Shown here piece by piece: positions 13,107-23,592 of a stretch of DNA of 64,000 bases. The notes below the pieces were generated by a model, which worked only from the letters and a program-made list of their open reading frames with translations, was not told the DNA's origin and searched no databases. Positions within the stretch are counted from its first letter, which is position 1. Each line of letters opens with the position of its first letter. A program made the translations under genes and the position numbers. Source of the stretch: Gaeumannomyces sp. JS-464 (Eukaryota; Ascomycota; Sordariomycetes; Magnaporthales; Magnaporthaceae); assembly GCA_002197995.1 (NCBI GenBank), contig NGZR01000004.1, positions 4,650,001-4,714,000 of the forward strand, in the 5' to 3' direction.

Positions 13107-14254
13107 ATGACGGCACCAAACGGCGTCCCCGCCGCCCCCGCCGGCAAGCCCACGGTCCTGCACCTGGGCGACCCGATCGAGTTCAACCACGACCTGTACA
13201 AACAGATACAGGAACGCTTCACCGTGGTCCGGCCGACGCTCGAGGAGCGGCAGCGCCCGGTCTTTCTGCAGGCGCTCCGCGACCGCAAGTGGGGCGACTT
13301 CGCGGCCGTCATGAAGCCCTTCTGGAACACGGGCGGTGAGATGGGCCGCTGGGACCGCGAGCTGATCCCGCTGCTGCCGGCCTCCTTCAAGGTCTACGCC
13401 TCGGCCGGCGCCGGCTTCGACTGGGCCGACGTTGACGTCATGGCCGAGAGGGGTATGTGGGCGGCGTTCAAAACAAAAGAAAACTGATGCCTTCATTCTT
13501 CTCTAATACGTCTTGCAGGCATCCTCTACTGCAACGGCGCCGGCGCCTCGACAGAGGCCGTGGCCGACATGGCCATCTACCACATCCTGTCCGTCTTCCG
13601 CAACATGCAGTGGTCCAACATGGCCGCCCGCAGCGGCGACCCGGACGCCTTCCTGGACGCCCACCGTAACGCACCCGTCGGTGCCCGCAACCCGGCCGGC
13701 CACGTGCTCGGCGTCGTCGGGCTCGGCCGCATCGGCCAGCGAACCGCCCAGAAGGCGCACGCTGGTTTTGGGATGCGCATCGCCTACTACGACATTGCCC
13801 GCGGTCTGCCGAGCAGACGGCCGGGCTGGGGACCGACTTCAAGGGATATGATTCCCTGGAAGAGATGCTCCCGCACGCCGACTGCATCCTCATGGCCGCG
13901 CCGACCCAGCCCGACGGCAAGCCGATCCTGAAGAGGGAACACATTTCGATGCTCAAAAAGGGCGCGCGCGTTGTCAACATCGGGCGGGGCACGCTGCTAG
14001 ACGAAGAGGCGCTAGCGGACGCGCTTGACAGCGGAGCCGTGTATTCCGTTGGGCTCGACGTGCATGCTGATGAGCCGCACGTCAGCACAAGGTTGCGGGC
14101 GCACCGTAAAGTCAGCTTGACGTCGCATACGGGGGGCGGCGCACTCGAGACTACGAGTGGATTTGAGGCGCTCAGCATGCAAAACGTGCTCGCAGTTCTG
14201 GGTGGAAAGGAGCCGCTGACGCCAGTGAACCTTCATCTGTTCAAAAAGGCCTAG
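13107..14254 (+). CDS. D-isomer 2-hydroxyacid dehydrogenase (glyoxylate reductase-like)
   Basis: NAD(P)-dependent enzyme interconverting 2-oxo acids and D-2-hydroxy acids, probably cytosolic. Exons 13107-13452 and 13519-14254 flank a 66-bp intron (gtatgt...cttgcag). The nucleotide fold shows GVVGLGRIGQ (GxGxxG). The catalytic Arg lies in NIGRGTLLDE, the Glu in DVHADEPH, and the His in TSHTGGG. A frame break near 13805 (one missing base after YYDIAR) must be bridged to join the nucleotide-binding half to AEQTAGLGTDFKGYDSLEEM. With it the protein is 360 residues, normal for the family. An A-run directly precedes the ATG. Close relatives act on glyoxylate, hydroxypyruvate or other keto acids, and the exact substrate is not visible. 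Confidence 0.85.
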
Positions 14255-14372
14255 ACGAGCGGCCAATAAGTCAAGCGTGGTGGCTTCGAGAGAGAGACAA
14301 GTTGTGGAGTTAAGTCGCTTCATCCAGGACAATAAATGTTGATAGACTGAATCCCAGAAGAACTGAGGCCGT

Positions 14373-16713
14373 TCACACTATTGCCCAGCACGAGTCAAAG
14401 ACGGTGTGCATGACGGCGCGCACGTCCTGACGCGCGTTGGTGGCATCTTGACGGCGCTGGACCTCTTCGAGGACTTGAGCTGTCGCGCGAGCGTTGGAGG
14501 CGACTTTCTCCATTCCGAGTATCTGGTCGCGGATCCAGTCGCGCTCGGCTGGGTCCTTCTCCTCGGTTCCCCACATGAGCAGCGGCCAGAGCATGTTGAC
14601 TGGCAGCGTCGTTTGAGCCGACGGTGGTGGCTGTTGTGAATGCTGTTGTTGTTCTTGCTGGTCATGTTGTGGCTGTGCCTGGCCGCCGCCCGTGCTTGCA
14701 TCTTCGGCGACGGAGCTAGAAAACCTCCTATCCGAAACGATGGCCGCTTCCGGTTCCCCTGCAGGCATTGGTGACGTCATGTCCAGATGCTGCTGCTGCT
14801 GCTGCTGCTGTTGTTGTTGTTCATGTTGTTCGTCTGGGGCCGGTCCCGCGTCGTCGACCATCAGTCGGGCTAGGTGGCGGATTTGGGCGAGGGCGTCCTT
14901 TGACTCAGCAGACAGGGGTAGATGCCGGTATGCGACCCTGTGGAGGTGCAGCTTGCTTGCGTAATAGTTGGATAAGTACGTCCTGAAAGCGCGTGTGATG
15001 GTGAAGGCGAGGTAAGGGCTGACGAAGGGAGCCTTAAGCTTGCCCGCGACGGCGTGCGGCATGAGAGCGGGGCATCCGTCGGCTAACAAGGCTCGCAGGT
15101 CGCGGAGGATCCCGGCTGCTATATTCATAACCTCTGTCTCGTCCTCAACAGTGCCACGGCTGCGGTGCCAGGGGTCGATCTTGGATATGCGTCCCATAAA
15201 GGACTGGACCTTCTGGTAAAAAACTATACCGGGCTGGTACAGCAACTCGAAGAGAACGTCTTCGATGTCCCTGTCAGATCCAGCGCCGGGCAATAACAAG
15301 CTGCTACTGGGACCCGCAGCGCGATCTGCCGAGCCTTCTGTGGCATCGTTAGTGCTGTCGTGAAGGCTACCGGGTGATGGCTGCACGAGCAGGTTCTCGT
15401 CCTGGTCTGTGAGGAAAAGCCCCTCGCCGCCAGCAGAGACGGCACGAGCATCCAGCAGCCGGATCCACGATAGCAGGTGCATCTCGACTGGGTGGAAGCC
15501 TCTCTTGTCTCCCTGGCGAAAGATGGTGTAGGCGCGCTTCAAATTCGCGTGAGTCGTCTCGGTGCGCTCCTCCAGGATATCAATGTAGCAGAGGAAAAAT
15601 AGGGTGGCCAGCAGGCTCTGCCGCCGAGAGCTGTGCCGCTCGGGAGACGGCAGCTCCCCAACCGTGTCGAGTTCTTTGGTCGCGTTCTCGTAGTAGTGCT
15701 GGTTGACTTGAGACCAGGGCGTCTCGCGGCGGCAGCGCAACAGGTTGGAGAAGGCCAGGATGGCGTAGCGGACCATGGTAGAGGCGGCAGCCATTGATAT
15801 CAGCACCCGGCGCATGGCAGTCCACTTCTTCTGGGTTTCGACCTCGGCGAGGATGGGCGGCACGACTGTATGAACAAAGTAGGTGAGAAGGTCGCTGTCC
15901 TCACCCTGGAAAACGGATAGGCCGATGGACGCGGGCGCCGCCATGGCGTTGTTGTGCTGTGATAATTGGGGACTTGCTATCTGCCTTTCCTGAGCTGCCG
16001 CATCTCTCAGCGCGAGGTCTAGGCGCCGTCCGGTATCGGTGCTGACTGACGTGGTGGTCGGGGTGCCGAGGCGGAGGTTGGCGTCCTGCGAGAAGAGAGA
16101 GTTTGTTCAATCAGGGCGTCCAAGTCACCAGGAAAGGCACGCATTCTGGGCGGCGCATACCATGGAATCGTCGCCAGCCGACATGCCGAACTGCCCCCAG
16201 AGGCCTGCGTCAGACCACATGAAGCTCGCATAGTCAAAAAACTGGTCGACGCCGGCGGCCGGCTGCCCGGCGTGTACGGAGGGCAGCTGGCCGCCGCCCG
16301 GGCTGGCGATGCTGCCGAGGTTGTCAGGCGACTGGATATCGGGTCGCCGGCCAGCCGGGAGCTCCGCGTGTGCCAGCCTTGCGGAGCCGTTTGGGGTGGA
16401 CGACGCTCGTCTCGATGTGCCCGAGGCGGGGGTGTATGGATCAGGGGGCGCCATTGGCAGTGCAGGTTGAGGCGCTCGCAGTGGGAGCATCGCGGTCTCT
16501 GTTCGTCGCACCGGACCTTGCGCCGTCTGTGTTGGCAGGTGGTTTGCCGGTCAGTAAGCGGCTAAACACAAGCGAGTGGACATCAATGGCGGCGCACAAA
16601 ACCCACCTGCACGTCACACAGCCGTTTTTGGAGCGGGCAATGCGGCGGACGGGGCCGTTGCTCGCGTCGCCGGCCTGGCCGCGGTCCGCGGGGTTATCGT
16701 GCATGGAGAGCAT
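14373..16713 (-). CDS. Zn2Cys6 fungal transcription factor
   Basis: Nuclear regulator. Exons are 16713-16607, 16526-16161 and 16085-14373. The binuclear zinc cluster spans the first intron and fits CX2CX6CX6CX2CX6C: CVTC, then RRRKVRC, then DEQRPRC, SHC and ERLNLHC. The C-terminal part (from about residue 200) resembles the Fungal_trans_2 regulatory domain, with helical stretches such as RYAILAFSNLLRC and LLATLFFLCYIDI. A glutamine tract of about ten residues (14790-14820, mixed CAG and CAA codons) and a second Q-rich block lie near the C-terminus. One base appears missing at the G-run 16444-16448. With it the exons give 728 residues. The start at 16713 is the first plausible ATG upstream of the cluster. 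The regulator sits between a dehydrogenase and a transporter gene, so local pathway control is possible. Confidence 0.85.
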
Positions 16714-17319
16714 CGGTTGCTGGCGGCCGCATTGCGCCGTCGCGGCACCATCTGAAGCTCTCGGCCATGGTGAAGGAAAAAAGAGGAGGAGCCAGAAGCG
16801 CGCCGGGCAGACGATGGAGTGCCATGACTGGAGGGGACTGGGGGCTGGGGAGAGCTCCAGGATCTCATGTGGCCTTTGCGGGTGCTTGTGGGGCGGCAGC
16901 AAATGCGCATTCGCGGGGGCGGGTTGTGTTGCCCAGATGCCGTCTGGTGCATGGCGGCAGTTATCCCACGCCAAGCACGGAAACGGTGATGTTGGTCTGG
17001 CATTTTTTTCCTTTCTGGTGGGATTGAACCGACGTGATTGATGAGTTTGAACGTGCGCTTGCTGGCCTCCTCCAGTCAAGCCAACCCTTGTCGGCGCGCC
17101 GAGCTAACAAAAACTCAAGCAAACCAAGCTGCCGCTAAAAAGCAACCCAATCCGCGCTGGGAAGGTGCATCCAACGGCCGCGTTGTAGCCGCAATCCTTC
17201 AACGGCTCCCGGCAGGCAACTTGAAGAAATTTCCATGCATGGATGTTTATTCCAAAAACGACGTCAGCCAACGACACTCCATTTCCTCCCACACTTGTCC
17301 ATCCACCACTCCACCACTC
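16714..17319. other. Spacer upstream of the zinc-cluster gene
   Basis: Promoter of the zinc-cluster factor on the left and 3' flank of the transporter on the right. Open frames here are upstream extensions with no domain. Nothing else recognised. Confidence 0.4.
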
Positions 17320-18912
17320 CTACAGAGTATAGCGGTAGTCTGGGGTGCACTGCCACCTGGCCGCAAGGGCGAGCGTCCGTGTGCCCACCGCCGTCCCCTC
17401 GGCCGCCATGTCCTCGTCTCTGGCTGCGTCAAGGGCCCTGTTGCGCCAGGCCAGGTAGAAGCGCAGTGTTGTAGCCATCGCGATGCATGCCCCTGAGAAG
17501 GCCACGTTCGCCACGTTTGCCTGCCAGTACTGCGGCCCCTGCGTTGCTGGGTAAAAGTAGCTGGCGTAGATGGACGCCAGGTTCGACCCTGCGTTGACCA
17601 CGGCGTAGGCGACGGCGCGCTTGGCCGACGGCCGCGGCAGCGTCGTCGACACCCAGGACAGGATGCAGCCAAACGACCCGTACACCGACATCATCATAAA
17701 GGTCGCCGTGTACCGCGCCGCCACGTGCAGCGTCGCCGCCGAGATGATAAAGCCGACGCTGCAAAACACCTGCGGCCATACGACGTGCAGCCACCGCTCG
17801 CGCGTCGCGTCGCTGTGCCACGAGTTGCTAATGCCGAGGATCGCCGCGAACACGTACGGCGGCGCGCTCAGCAGGAGCGTCTCCCGCTGCGAGTAGCCCA
17901 GCGTCTGCACGATGGTCGGGAAGAAGTTGGTGAAGGGCCCCCGTGTTGAGCCCCAGCTGCATCATCCAGATCATGTACAGGCTGGTGTCGCTGAAGGCGA
18001 GCTTGAGGCCCTGCATCGCCGTCGTGTCTTCCTGGTCCTCGGGCTCCTCACTGGCCTCCTCGGCCAGCCGCAGCACCGCCAAGGCCCGTTCCTCAACCGA
18101 CAGCCATTTGGTATCGGCGGGGTAATCTGGGATCACGTAAAAAGTGATGCACGCCACCGGGATCGTCATGGCGCCCTCGATGATAAAGAGCCAGCGCCAG
18201 TCTGCCAGCCCCGCGACCCCGTTCATGCCGCCCATAATGGCAGAGCCCAGGAACCCGCTGAAGGCGCCTGCCATTAGGCCCGCCGCGAACAGGATCGAAA
18301 TGCGTTTAGCCAATTCCCTTTTGGTGTACCAGGAACTGAAAAGGAATAAAGCACCGGGAAAGAAGGGCGCCTCGACAAATCCCAGAAGAAACCGCAGCGC
18401 CACCATGCCGGCGTAGTTCTGCACCGCGCCGGTGCATGCGCTGACTGTGCCCCACGACACCATGACGGTCGGGAGAAACACCGAGGGCCTCATCTTGTTA
18501 AGGATCATGTTTGTCGGGATCTGCGTCAGGATGTACCCGACGAAAAAGGTGCTGATGATGGTGTTGTACTGTGTTCCGTGGAGCCCGACGTCCTTTTCGA
18601 AACTGCCCAGCCGTGCTGTTGCGATATTGTTCCGGTCGATGTAGTTGAGCACATCTTGATCACAGTCCAGGTTAGCTTATCATCCTAGGGCCAGCTGCGG
18701 GGGAGCGGACCGAGACACATACAGAGCAACATCATCAGCGGCATCATGCGGATATCGATCTTTCGGACCAGATCTTTCTCCTTGCGCTCGCGGTCCTCTA
18801 TCAGGGGCCCATTCCGTGGCGGAGCCTCAAGGCCCATGCTGGCTGTCTCGAAGTGGACAGCGTCGTCCCCCTCGGATGTCTCCGTCTTGTCTGGAAGATC
18901 TTTGCGCGACAT
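17320..18912 (-). CDS. MFS transporter, allantoate permease (DAL5/ACS) type
   Basis: Membrane permease of the anion:cation symporter branch of the major facilitator superfamily, usually carrying organic anions, ureides, vitamins or sugar acids across the plasma membrane. Exons 18912-18723 and 18654-17320 flank a 68-bp intron (gtatgt...tcaag). Family signatures are YIDRNNIATA after the first membrane segment and RFLLGFVEAPFFPG in segment 4-5. About 12 membrane segments are visible. The loop between halves contains the acidic EEASEEPEDQED. An extra G in the run near 17940 shifts the frame. Removing it joins LGLNT to GPFTNFFPTIVQTLGYS and gives 507 residues, the usual length. It is divergent from the aldolase gene at 19927, which suggests shared control. 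Substrate unknown. Confidence 0.85.
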
Positions 18913-19926
18913 GGTGCTCTGCTTCGTGATTGTTGCGCCTACGGGCCGCGATTGACCAAGAAGGAGAAAGCGTGAATTCAGCGCGGCTCAGAGGGACCGC
19001 ATCTTTTCTTATGGCATCCAGTACCTATTTAAGCGCCGAGTCTTTGTATTCCTCACCACGCGCAATCCCCTCCCTAACGTAGCATTGATATGACCTTAGC
19101 AGCACTGGACTACGGTGGTTATCCGGGACACTGGCCCAGTAGCCTATCACCCTCGGCTCTATGCCCGTACATGCGCAGAGGTAATCATATTGACGGATCA
19201 TCTCAACCACTGCCGTCCGCATCTTCTACCCCGCTGGACGAAGATCCTCATGACTCGAAGCTGTGAGGGTCGACGGGGCGTCCCCCGCAGGCCTCCTCCT
19301 TACCCCATGGGGAATATCTCTGCTTTCTGTCCAGCCCATTACCTAACCTCCGTATTAAGTATTGCCGAAATACACCCGCTTCGTTCACTGTAATGATAGT
19401 ATCGGAGATGAGTCCGTGTAGGTTCAGAGGAGGGGCGTGCGTGTCCGCCGTCGGCATTCTACGAGGCAGTCATCGGCTCGCCTAACCTGCCTAGCGGTAG
19501 CCGACGGGTGGGGCCCTGGAGCGTGTCTCCATCCCCGACTCCGCCACTAGCCGACCGATGAGCCACGCTTCCCGGTCCCGGCAGCACACTTCATTTCCAC
19601 TACCGCGGGGAGCGTGCTGGATCTGACGACCTCGAGCCCTTCTGAGCCCAGTGGGAGGGTCCTGGGCGGAGGTCCCCATGCCCACGTCACTGGCGTGGCT
19701 TCAGGGGTCACCGCCCGAGTCGCGGCCAGCCCAAGGCGAGAGGTTTTTATGTAGACGGACAGAGCCGCGCCTGAATATCTCACAGGCCTCCTTTCACAAG
19801 ATTTTGAACCTTTCCCAACTTCGCGAGATACCCCCGCCACATAAACACCAGGCCAAGTCACCCCAAGCTATCCCGCCATCTTTTGTCCCTCCATTGATAC
19901 CCCTTATTACACAACATTTACCCAAA
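18913..19926. promoter_or_regulatory. Divergent intergenic region, transporter and aldolase
   Basis: About 1 kb between two divergently transcribed genes, so it should hold both promoters. I see no clear TATA box or operator. A 65-codon frame at 19222-19025 (-) has a protein-like composition but no domain and no start context, so I left it uncalled. Confidence 0.4.
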
Positions 19927-20955
19927 ATGGGCTCCACAGCCAAGAAGGCCTTCCCTCCAGGGATCCACGTGCCCAGCCTGACGTGGTTTGAGGGCACTCA
20001 GGAGCAGGGCATCGACTGGGCTGTCCAGAAGAGGCATTTTGAGTTTCTAGTCAAGTCGGGCCTGCACGGCAGTAAGAAAAGCCCTGGAAGCCATGCTAGG
20101 AGAAGAGCCTCCTGCTAAAAAACCCGATTTACCCTAGTCGTTATTGCCGGCACCAACGGCGAGGCCGTGACACTGTCAGCAGACGAGAAGCGCGAGCTGG
20201 TAGTCGCGGCTCGCGAGATCGCCGCGGCCAACGGGCGCGGCGACATCCCCATCACGCTGGGCTGCGGCGGGCAGAGCACGCAGCAGGTCATCGCCGAGAC
20301 GAGGCACGCGGCGGCGGCGGGCGCCGACTTTGCGCTCGTGCTGACGCCCAGCTACTTCCACTTCGCCATGAATGAGGACGCCATCGTCGGCTTCTTCCGC
20401 GAGCTGGCCGACGCCAGCCCCGTGCCCGTCATCATCTACAACTTCCCGGGCGTCGTGGCTGGCCTCGACGTCAACTCGGACATGCTGGCGGCCCTGGGCG
20501 CGCACCCAAACATCGTCGGCGTCAAGCTGACGTGCGGCGGCATCGCAAAGGTGGGGCGCGTCACGGCGCAGTACGGGCCCGACGAGTTCTTCACGCTGGC
20601 GGGCCAGAGCGACTGGCTCGTCCCCGCGATGGGCCTCGGCAGCATCGGCGCCATCACGGGCGTGGCCAACCTGTACCCGCGCGTCTGCGTGCGCATATTC
20701 GACCTGCACCGCGCCGGCAAGATCAAGGAGGCCGAGGCGGCCCAGATCCAGCTGGCCAAGATGGAGTGGGGGTTCGGCAAGGGCGGCATCAACGGCACCA
20801 AGCACATCGTGGCCAAGCTGCGGTTGTACCCGCTCGAGAGCAGCCACTGCCGGCGCCCTTACCCGCAGTACTCGGACCCCAAGAAGCAGGAGTGGATCGA
20901 CGGCGTCGTCAGGCCGCTTGAGGCTGAGGAGAAGGCAATCAACGAGCACTACTAA
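19927..20955 (+). CDS. DHDPS/NAL-family aldolase (2-keto-3-deoxy acid aldolase-like)
   Basis: Class I aldolase of the dihydrodipicolinate synthase family, a TIM barrel that uses a Schiff-base lysine. Exons 19927-20071 and 20138-20955 flank a 66-bp intron (gtaaga...ccctag). They give 320 residues with no frame break. Family signs are the GTNGEAVTLS phosphate/carboxylate-binding loop near residue 52, the tyrosine in VPVIIYNFPG, and the lysine in VGVKLTCGG. Fungi synthesise lysine by the aminoadipate route and do not need dihydrodipicolinate synthase, so a catabolic role is likelier. Known fungal members include 2-keto-3-deoxy-L-galactonate aldolase of galacturonate breakdown and 4-hydroxy-2-oxoglutarate aldolase. 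The neighbouring permease, dehydrogenase and zinc-cluster regulator fit keto-acid use. Exact substrate not determined. Confidence 0.85.
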
Positions 20956-21545
20956 GGGTGATGTGCTGTAATATGGAGGTAGAAATAGGTACACAATCCA
21001 ATGCCGATAAAGGGGCTTGTGCTAGGTGCGGGCTGAGCTAAGACTTCCAGATAACACAGCCTGCAACATTGGAAGCCGCTGTTGAGTTGATAAGAGTAAA
21101 ATGCACGCTTTCCTCGACCTGTATCAGGACTTCTATGGCTGCGGTTCATGAGGCGAGCGTCAGTTCACCCTGCTCCTTCCGAAATGCTCTGACCCCAACA
21201 CAAGGTTCCAGCCACTGCAGAATCCACCAACGCCCCGAGATACACTGGCGACTGATTCCCCAACCATCGACGTCACCTCCGTGAGATTTTTCTTAGGGCA
21301 GGCGCTTCCCACCAAACCTACGTCGTCCGTTGTAGACTGCCCGATGATTACAGAAACCTGGCAGCTGGGAGACTCGACACGCAGAAAATATACCAAGCCA
21401 GCAGCTGTTGAGATTCGTATCCCACACGAAAGCCAGCGTCCGTCCGTTCAGCACCGAGCCGTCTGGGCGGCACCCTGCAGCCAGTCTGTTGTCCCTGAGT
21501 CGATACCACGCACCCTTCCGGACAACGACAAGCCCTCTGCAAGCG
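20956..21545. other. Intergenic region, no gene seen
   Basis: About 590 bp between the aldolase and the PD-(D/E)XK-like gene. The open frame extending upstream of 21546 has no protein-like features, so I treat it as leader sequence. Confidence 0.4.
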
Positions 21546-22820
21546 ATGCCGTCCGTCGCAATCAAGGAGCAGAAGGCAGAGGGCTCGAACGCCTCCTCTG
21601 GCACCTCCCCCGACCCCACTGGCACATCCCCAGACCTCTCAGATCACGATGGGCCGACAGCCGATTGCCGCCTCCTAGCCCTGCGCTTCCTCGCCAAGTC
21701 CGTCAGGCTCCAGTCGCTCTCAGCCAGCCGCCCCGGACTCCCTTCCGACGTCACCGACCTTGTCCGACGAATCGAAGACATAACACTCTTCAGCGAGGCC
21801 TTCGTCCCGGCCGCGGCGCGTGAGTCAATCCTCAAGGAGGTGCCCGGCGGGGCGCGCTGGCCCGACTTTTTCTTCCAGCCGTCCGCCGCCACTACTGCAC
21901 CTGCACACGATAGACAGCAAGGGCCCGGACCCTGGACCGAAGATGCCGGTAGAGCCGGAGAGTCACAGCAGGTTCTGGCGCAGCGCGAGTTCCATGCCCT
22001 GGCCACCATCGTTGACGACGCCCGCGAGTGCTCCACGCGCTTCTGGGGCGAACTGGCCTGGAAGAAGCTCGTGCACTGGCCCATCCTCAGCCTGGCCGCG
22101 CGGGCGTCGGGCGGCCGCATCGTCTGCGAGATGATGACGGGCGCCAGCATTGAGACGCAGTGGCTCCCGCAGCGGCCCCCGGCGGTCGGCAGCGGCGGGA
22201 GCGCGGGCGGCTACCGGCCGCTGACGGGCCTGCTCCGCGAGCGCGCGACCGGAAAGCACATGACCGACTTTGCCTTCGCCCTCTTCCTCGAGGACGGCGG
22301 CGACGACGGCCGCCGCCCCGGCGACTGCGCCCTGGCCCGGGCCATCGGCACGGCCGTCACGGCCCAGCCCGAGGGGTGGCCCCTGTCCATCAACCAGACC
22401 AGCCACGAGCCGCTCACGCACAGCCCCATCGGCGTCAGCATCAAGACGGGCTGCCTGACGGACGGGGGAGGCTTCCAGCTCGGCATCTGGACCGCCGCGT
22501 GGCATCGCCGCATCAGCGAGCTCCTGGCGCTCTCCCGGTCGTCGCCCCCGAGGCCCATCGTCACCTTACCCCTCCTGCTTTGCTGCGAGTACCAGTGGGA
22601 GCTGTACTTTGCCGTCGACCGCGGCAACGAGATCCACCTGGTCGGCCCGCACTCGATAGGATCGACACAAGACATGGTGTCTATCTACCGCCTCCTGGCG
22701 GTACTGCGTGAGCTTTGCAAATGGGTGGAGGGGCCGTTCCGCAGCTGGATGATGGCCGCGTTTGGGGTCGGCGATGCCGCGTCTCCGCCGGAAAGCGAGG
22801 ATAGCGGCAGCAGCCAGTGA
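21546..22820 (+). CDS. Fungal PD-(D/E)XK nuclease-like domain protein
   Basis: Intact 424-residue frame. The central and C-terminal parts match a widespread fungal family annotated as PD-(D/E)XK nuclease-like: EFHALATIVDDARECS, AWKKLVHWPILSLA, QLGIWTAAWHRRI, an LPLLLCCEYQWELYFAVDRG segment and IYRLLAVLRELCKWVE, in that order. As I know the family, the active-site strand reads like SIETK. Here it reads VSIKTGC, so the acidic residue and lysine of the ExK motif are changed to Lys and Gly. I chose the start at 21546 because the 46 upstream codons look non-coding. These proteins are common, variable and mostly uncharacterised in fungi, often near repeats. Single exon, not operonic. Confidence 0.7.
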   Translation: MPSVAIKEQKAEGSNASSGTSPDPTGTSPDLSDHDGPTADCRLLALRFLAKSVRLQSLSASRPGLPSDVTDLVRRIEDITLFSEAFVPAAARESILKEVPGGARWPDFFFQPSAATTAPAHDRQQGPGPWTEDAGRAGESQQVLAQREFHALATIVDDARECSTRFWGELAWKKLVHWPILSLAARASGGRIVCEMMTGASIETQWLPQRPPAVGSGGSAGGYRPLTGLLRERATGKHMTDFAFALFLEDGGDDGRRPGDCALARAIGTAVTAQPEGWPLSINQTSHEPLTHSPIGVSIKTGCLTDGGGFQLGIWTAAWHRRISELLALSRSSPPRPIVTLPLLLCCEYQWELYFAVDRGNEIHLVGPHSIGSTQDMVSIYRLLAVLRELCKWVEGPFRSWMMAAFGVGDAASPPESEDSGSSQ

Positions 22821-23069
22821 GCTCGTATTTTGAGGATCGTTCATGAGACAAGGCACTGGGCGGATGAATATTCATAAGCTGTGGTCATTGTGTATTTCCC
22901 TCCGTTGTTTCCATATCCGGTTCCAGGCGACACTGTATTACTATTTTTCGGACATCGTCGCTCACGTGCCACCCAGCCCCTTAATGTCACCTCAAGTTCA
23001 CACCACTTGCCACCCGATCCAGTCGAAGATATTAATGAAAACCCCTTCGATTCCAGGCCCAAAAGCCAA
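22821..23069. other. Short spacer
   Basis: Nothing recognised between the PD-(D/E)XK-like gene and the reductase remnant. Confidence 0.4.
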
Positions 23070-23592
23070 CTACTTCTCCACCTCCTCCTTTTCCATAGCC
23101 CCGCCATCCACCTCGGACCTCTCGTCAACAAACGTGGCCACTGCATCCTTGGCTCCGGATGGCCACGGCCTTGGATCCGCACGTGTAGAGCTTGATGCCG
23201 GCGCCCACGTCCCAAAAGTCAAGCACACCCCCTTTTCCGCGGTAGACGCGGCGCGCGGCTGTAGACCTGGTACACGCTCACGGCGCCCTCGCGCTCCCAC
23301 CGGTCAAGCTCGCCGCGGTACAGGTTCTTGACCCTGGGCCCCTGCAGCCGAAGAAGCGTATCCCGGGGGCGAGGGGCGGCGCGGCGGCCGGGGATAGGGG
23401 TTCTTCTGCTGGGGGCCGTGTCGCCGTCGTCTTCCCGGCAGCCTGGTGGCGGCGCAGGACCTAGGCGCGCTCCCGGACTATGGGCGTCGCGGACAGGTCC
23501 GGGGTCAGGTTGAAGCGCGGCATCTCTCGCCGCGCCACCGCCTGCACCCTGCCGCCCGGCGCAAGGCCGGCGAGGTACGACGACGCGACGCC
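23070..23592 (-). pseudogene. Remnant of P450-reductase-type FAD/NADPH domain
   Basis: Scattered frames on this strand resemble the C-terminal reductase part of fused cytochrome P450:reductase proteins (CYP505 type). In order they are GVASSYLAGLAPGGRVQAV (about 23592-23535), then LAPGIRFFGCRGP...LYRGELDRWE with VSVYQVYSRAP (about 23375-23245), then DFWDVGAGIKLYTCGS (about 23220-23160), then a tail with DAVATFVDERS ending at 23070. The expected NADPH-binding segment after the first piece (usual AGTGxAPFRG) is missing, and the pieces lie in different frames with stops between. Nothing upstream of 23592 matches the rest of such a protein. I read it as a truncated, decayed 3' fragment. The family match is from memory of the domain and is moderately sure. 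Confidence 0.55.

Noticed and set aside
20176..20994. 272-codon minus-strand frame antisense to the aldolase
   Set aside because: GC-rich third positions keep the antisense frame open; its Arg/Ala/Asp-rich translation is typical of a shadow.
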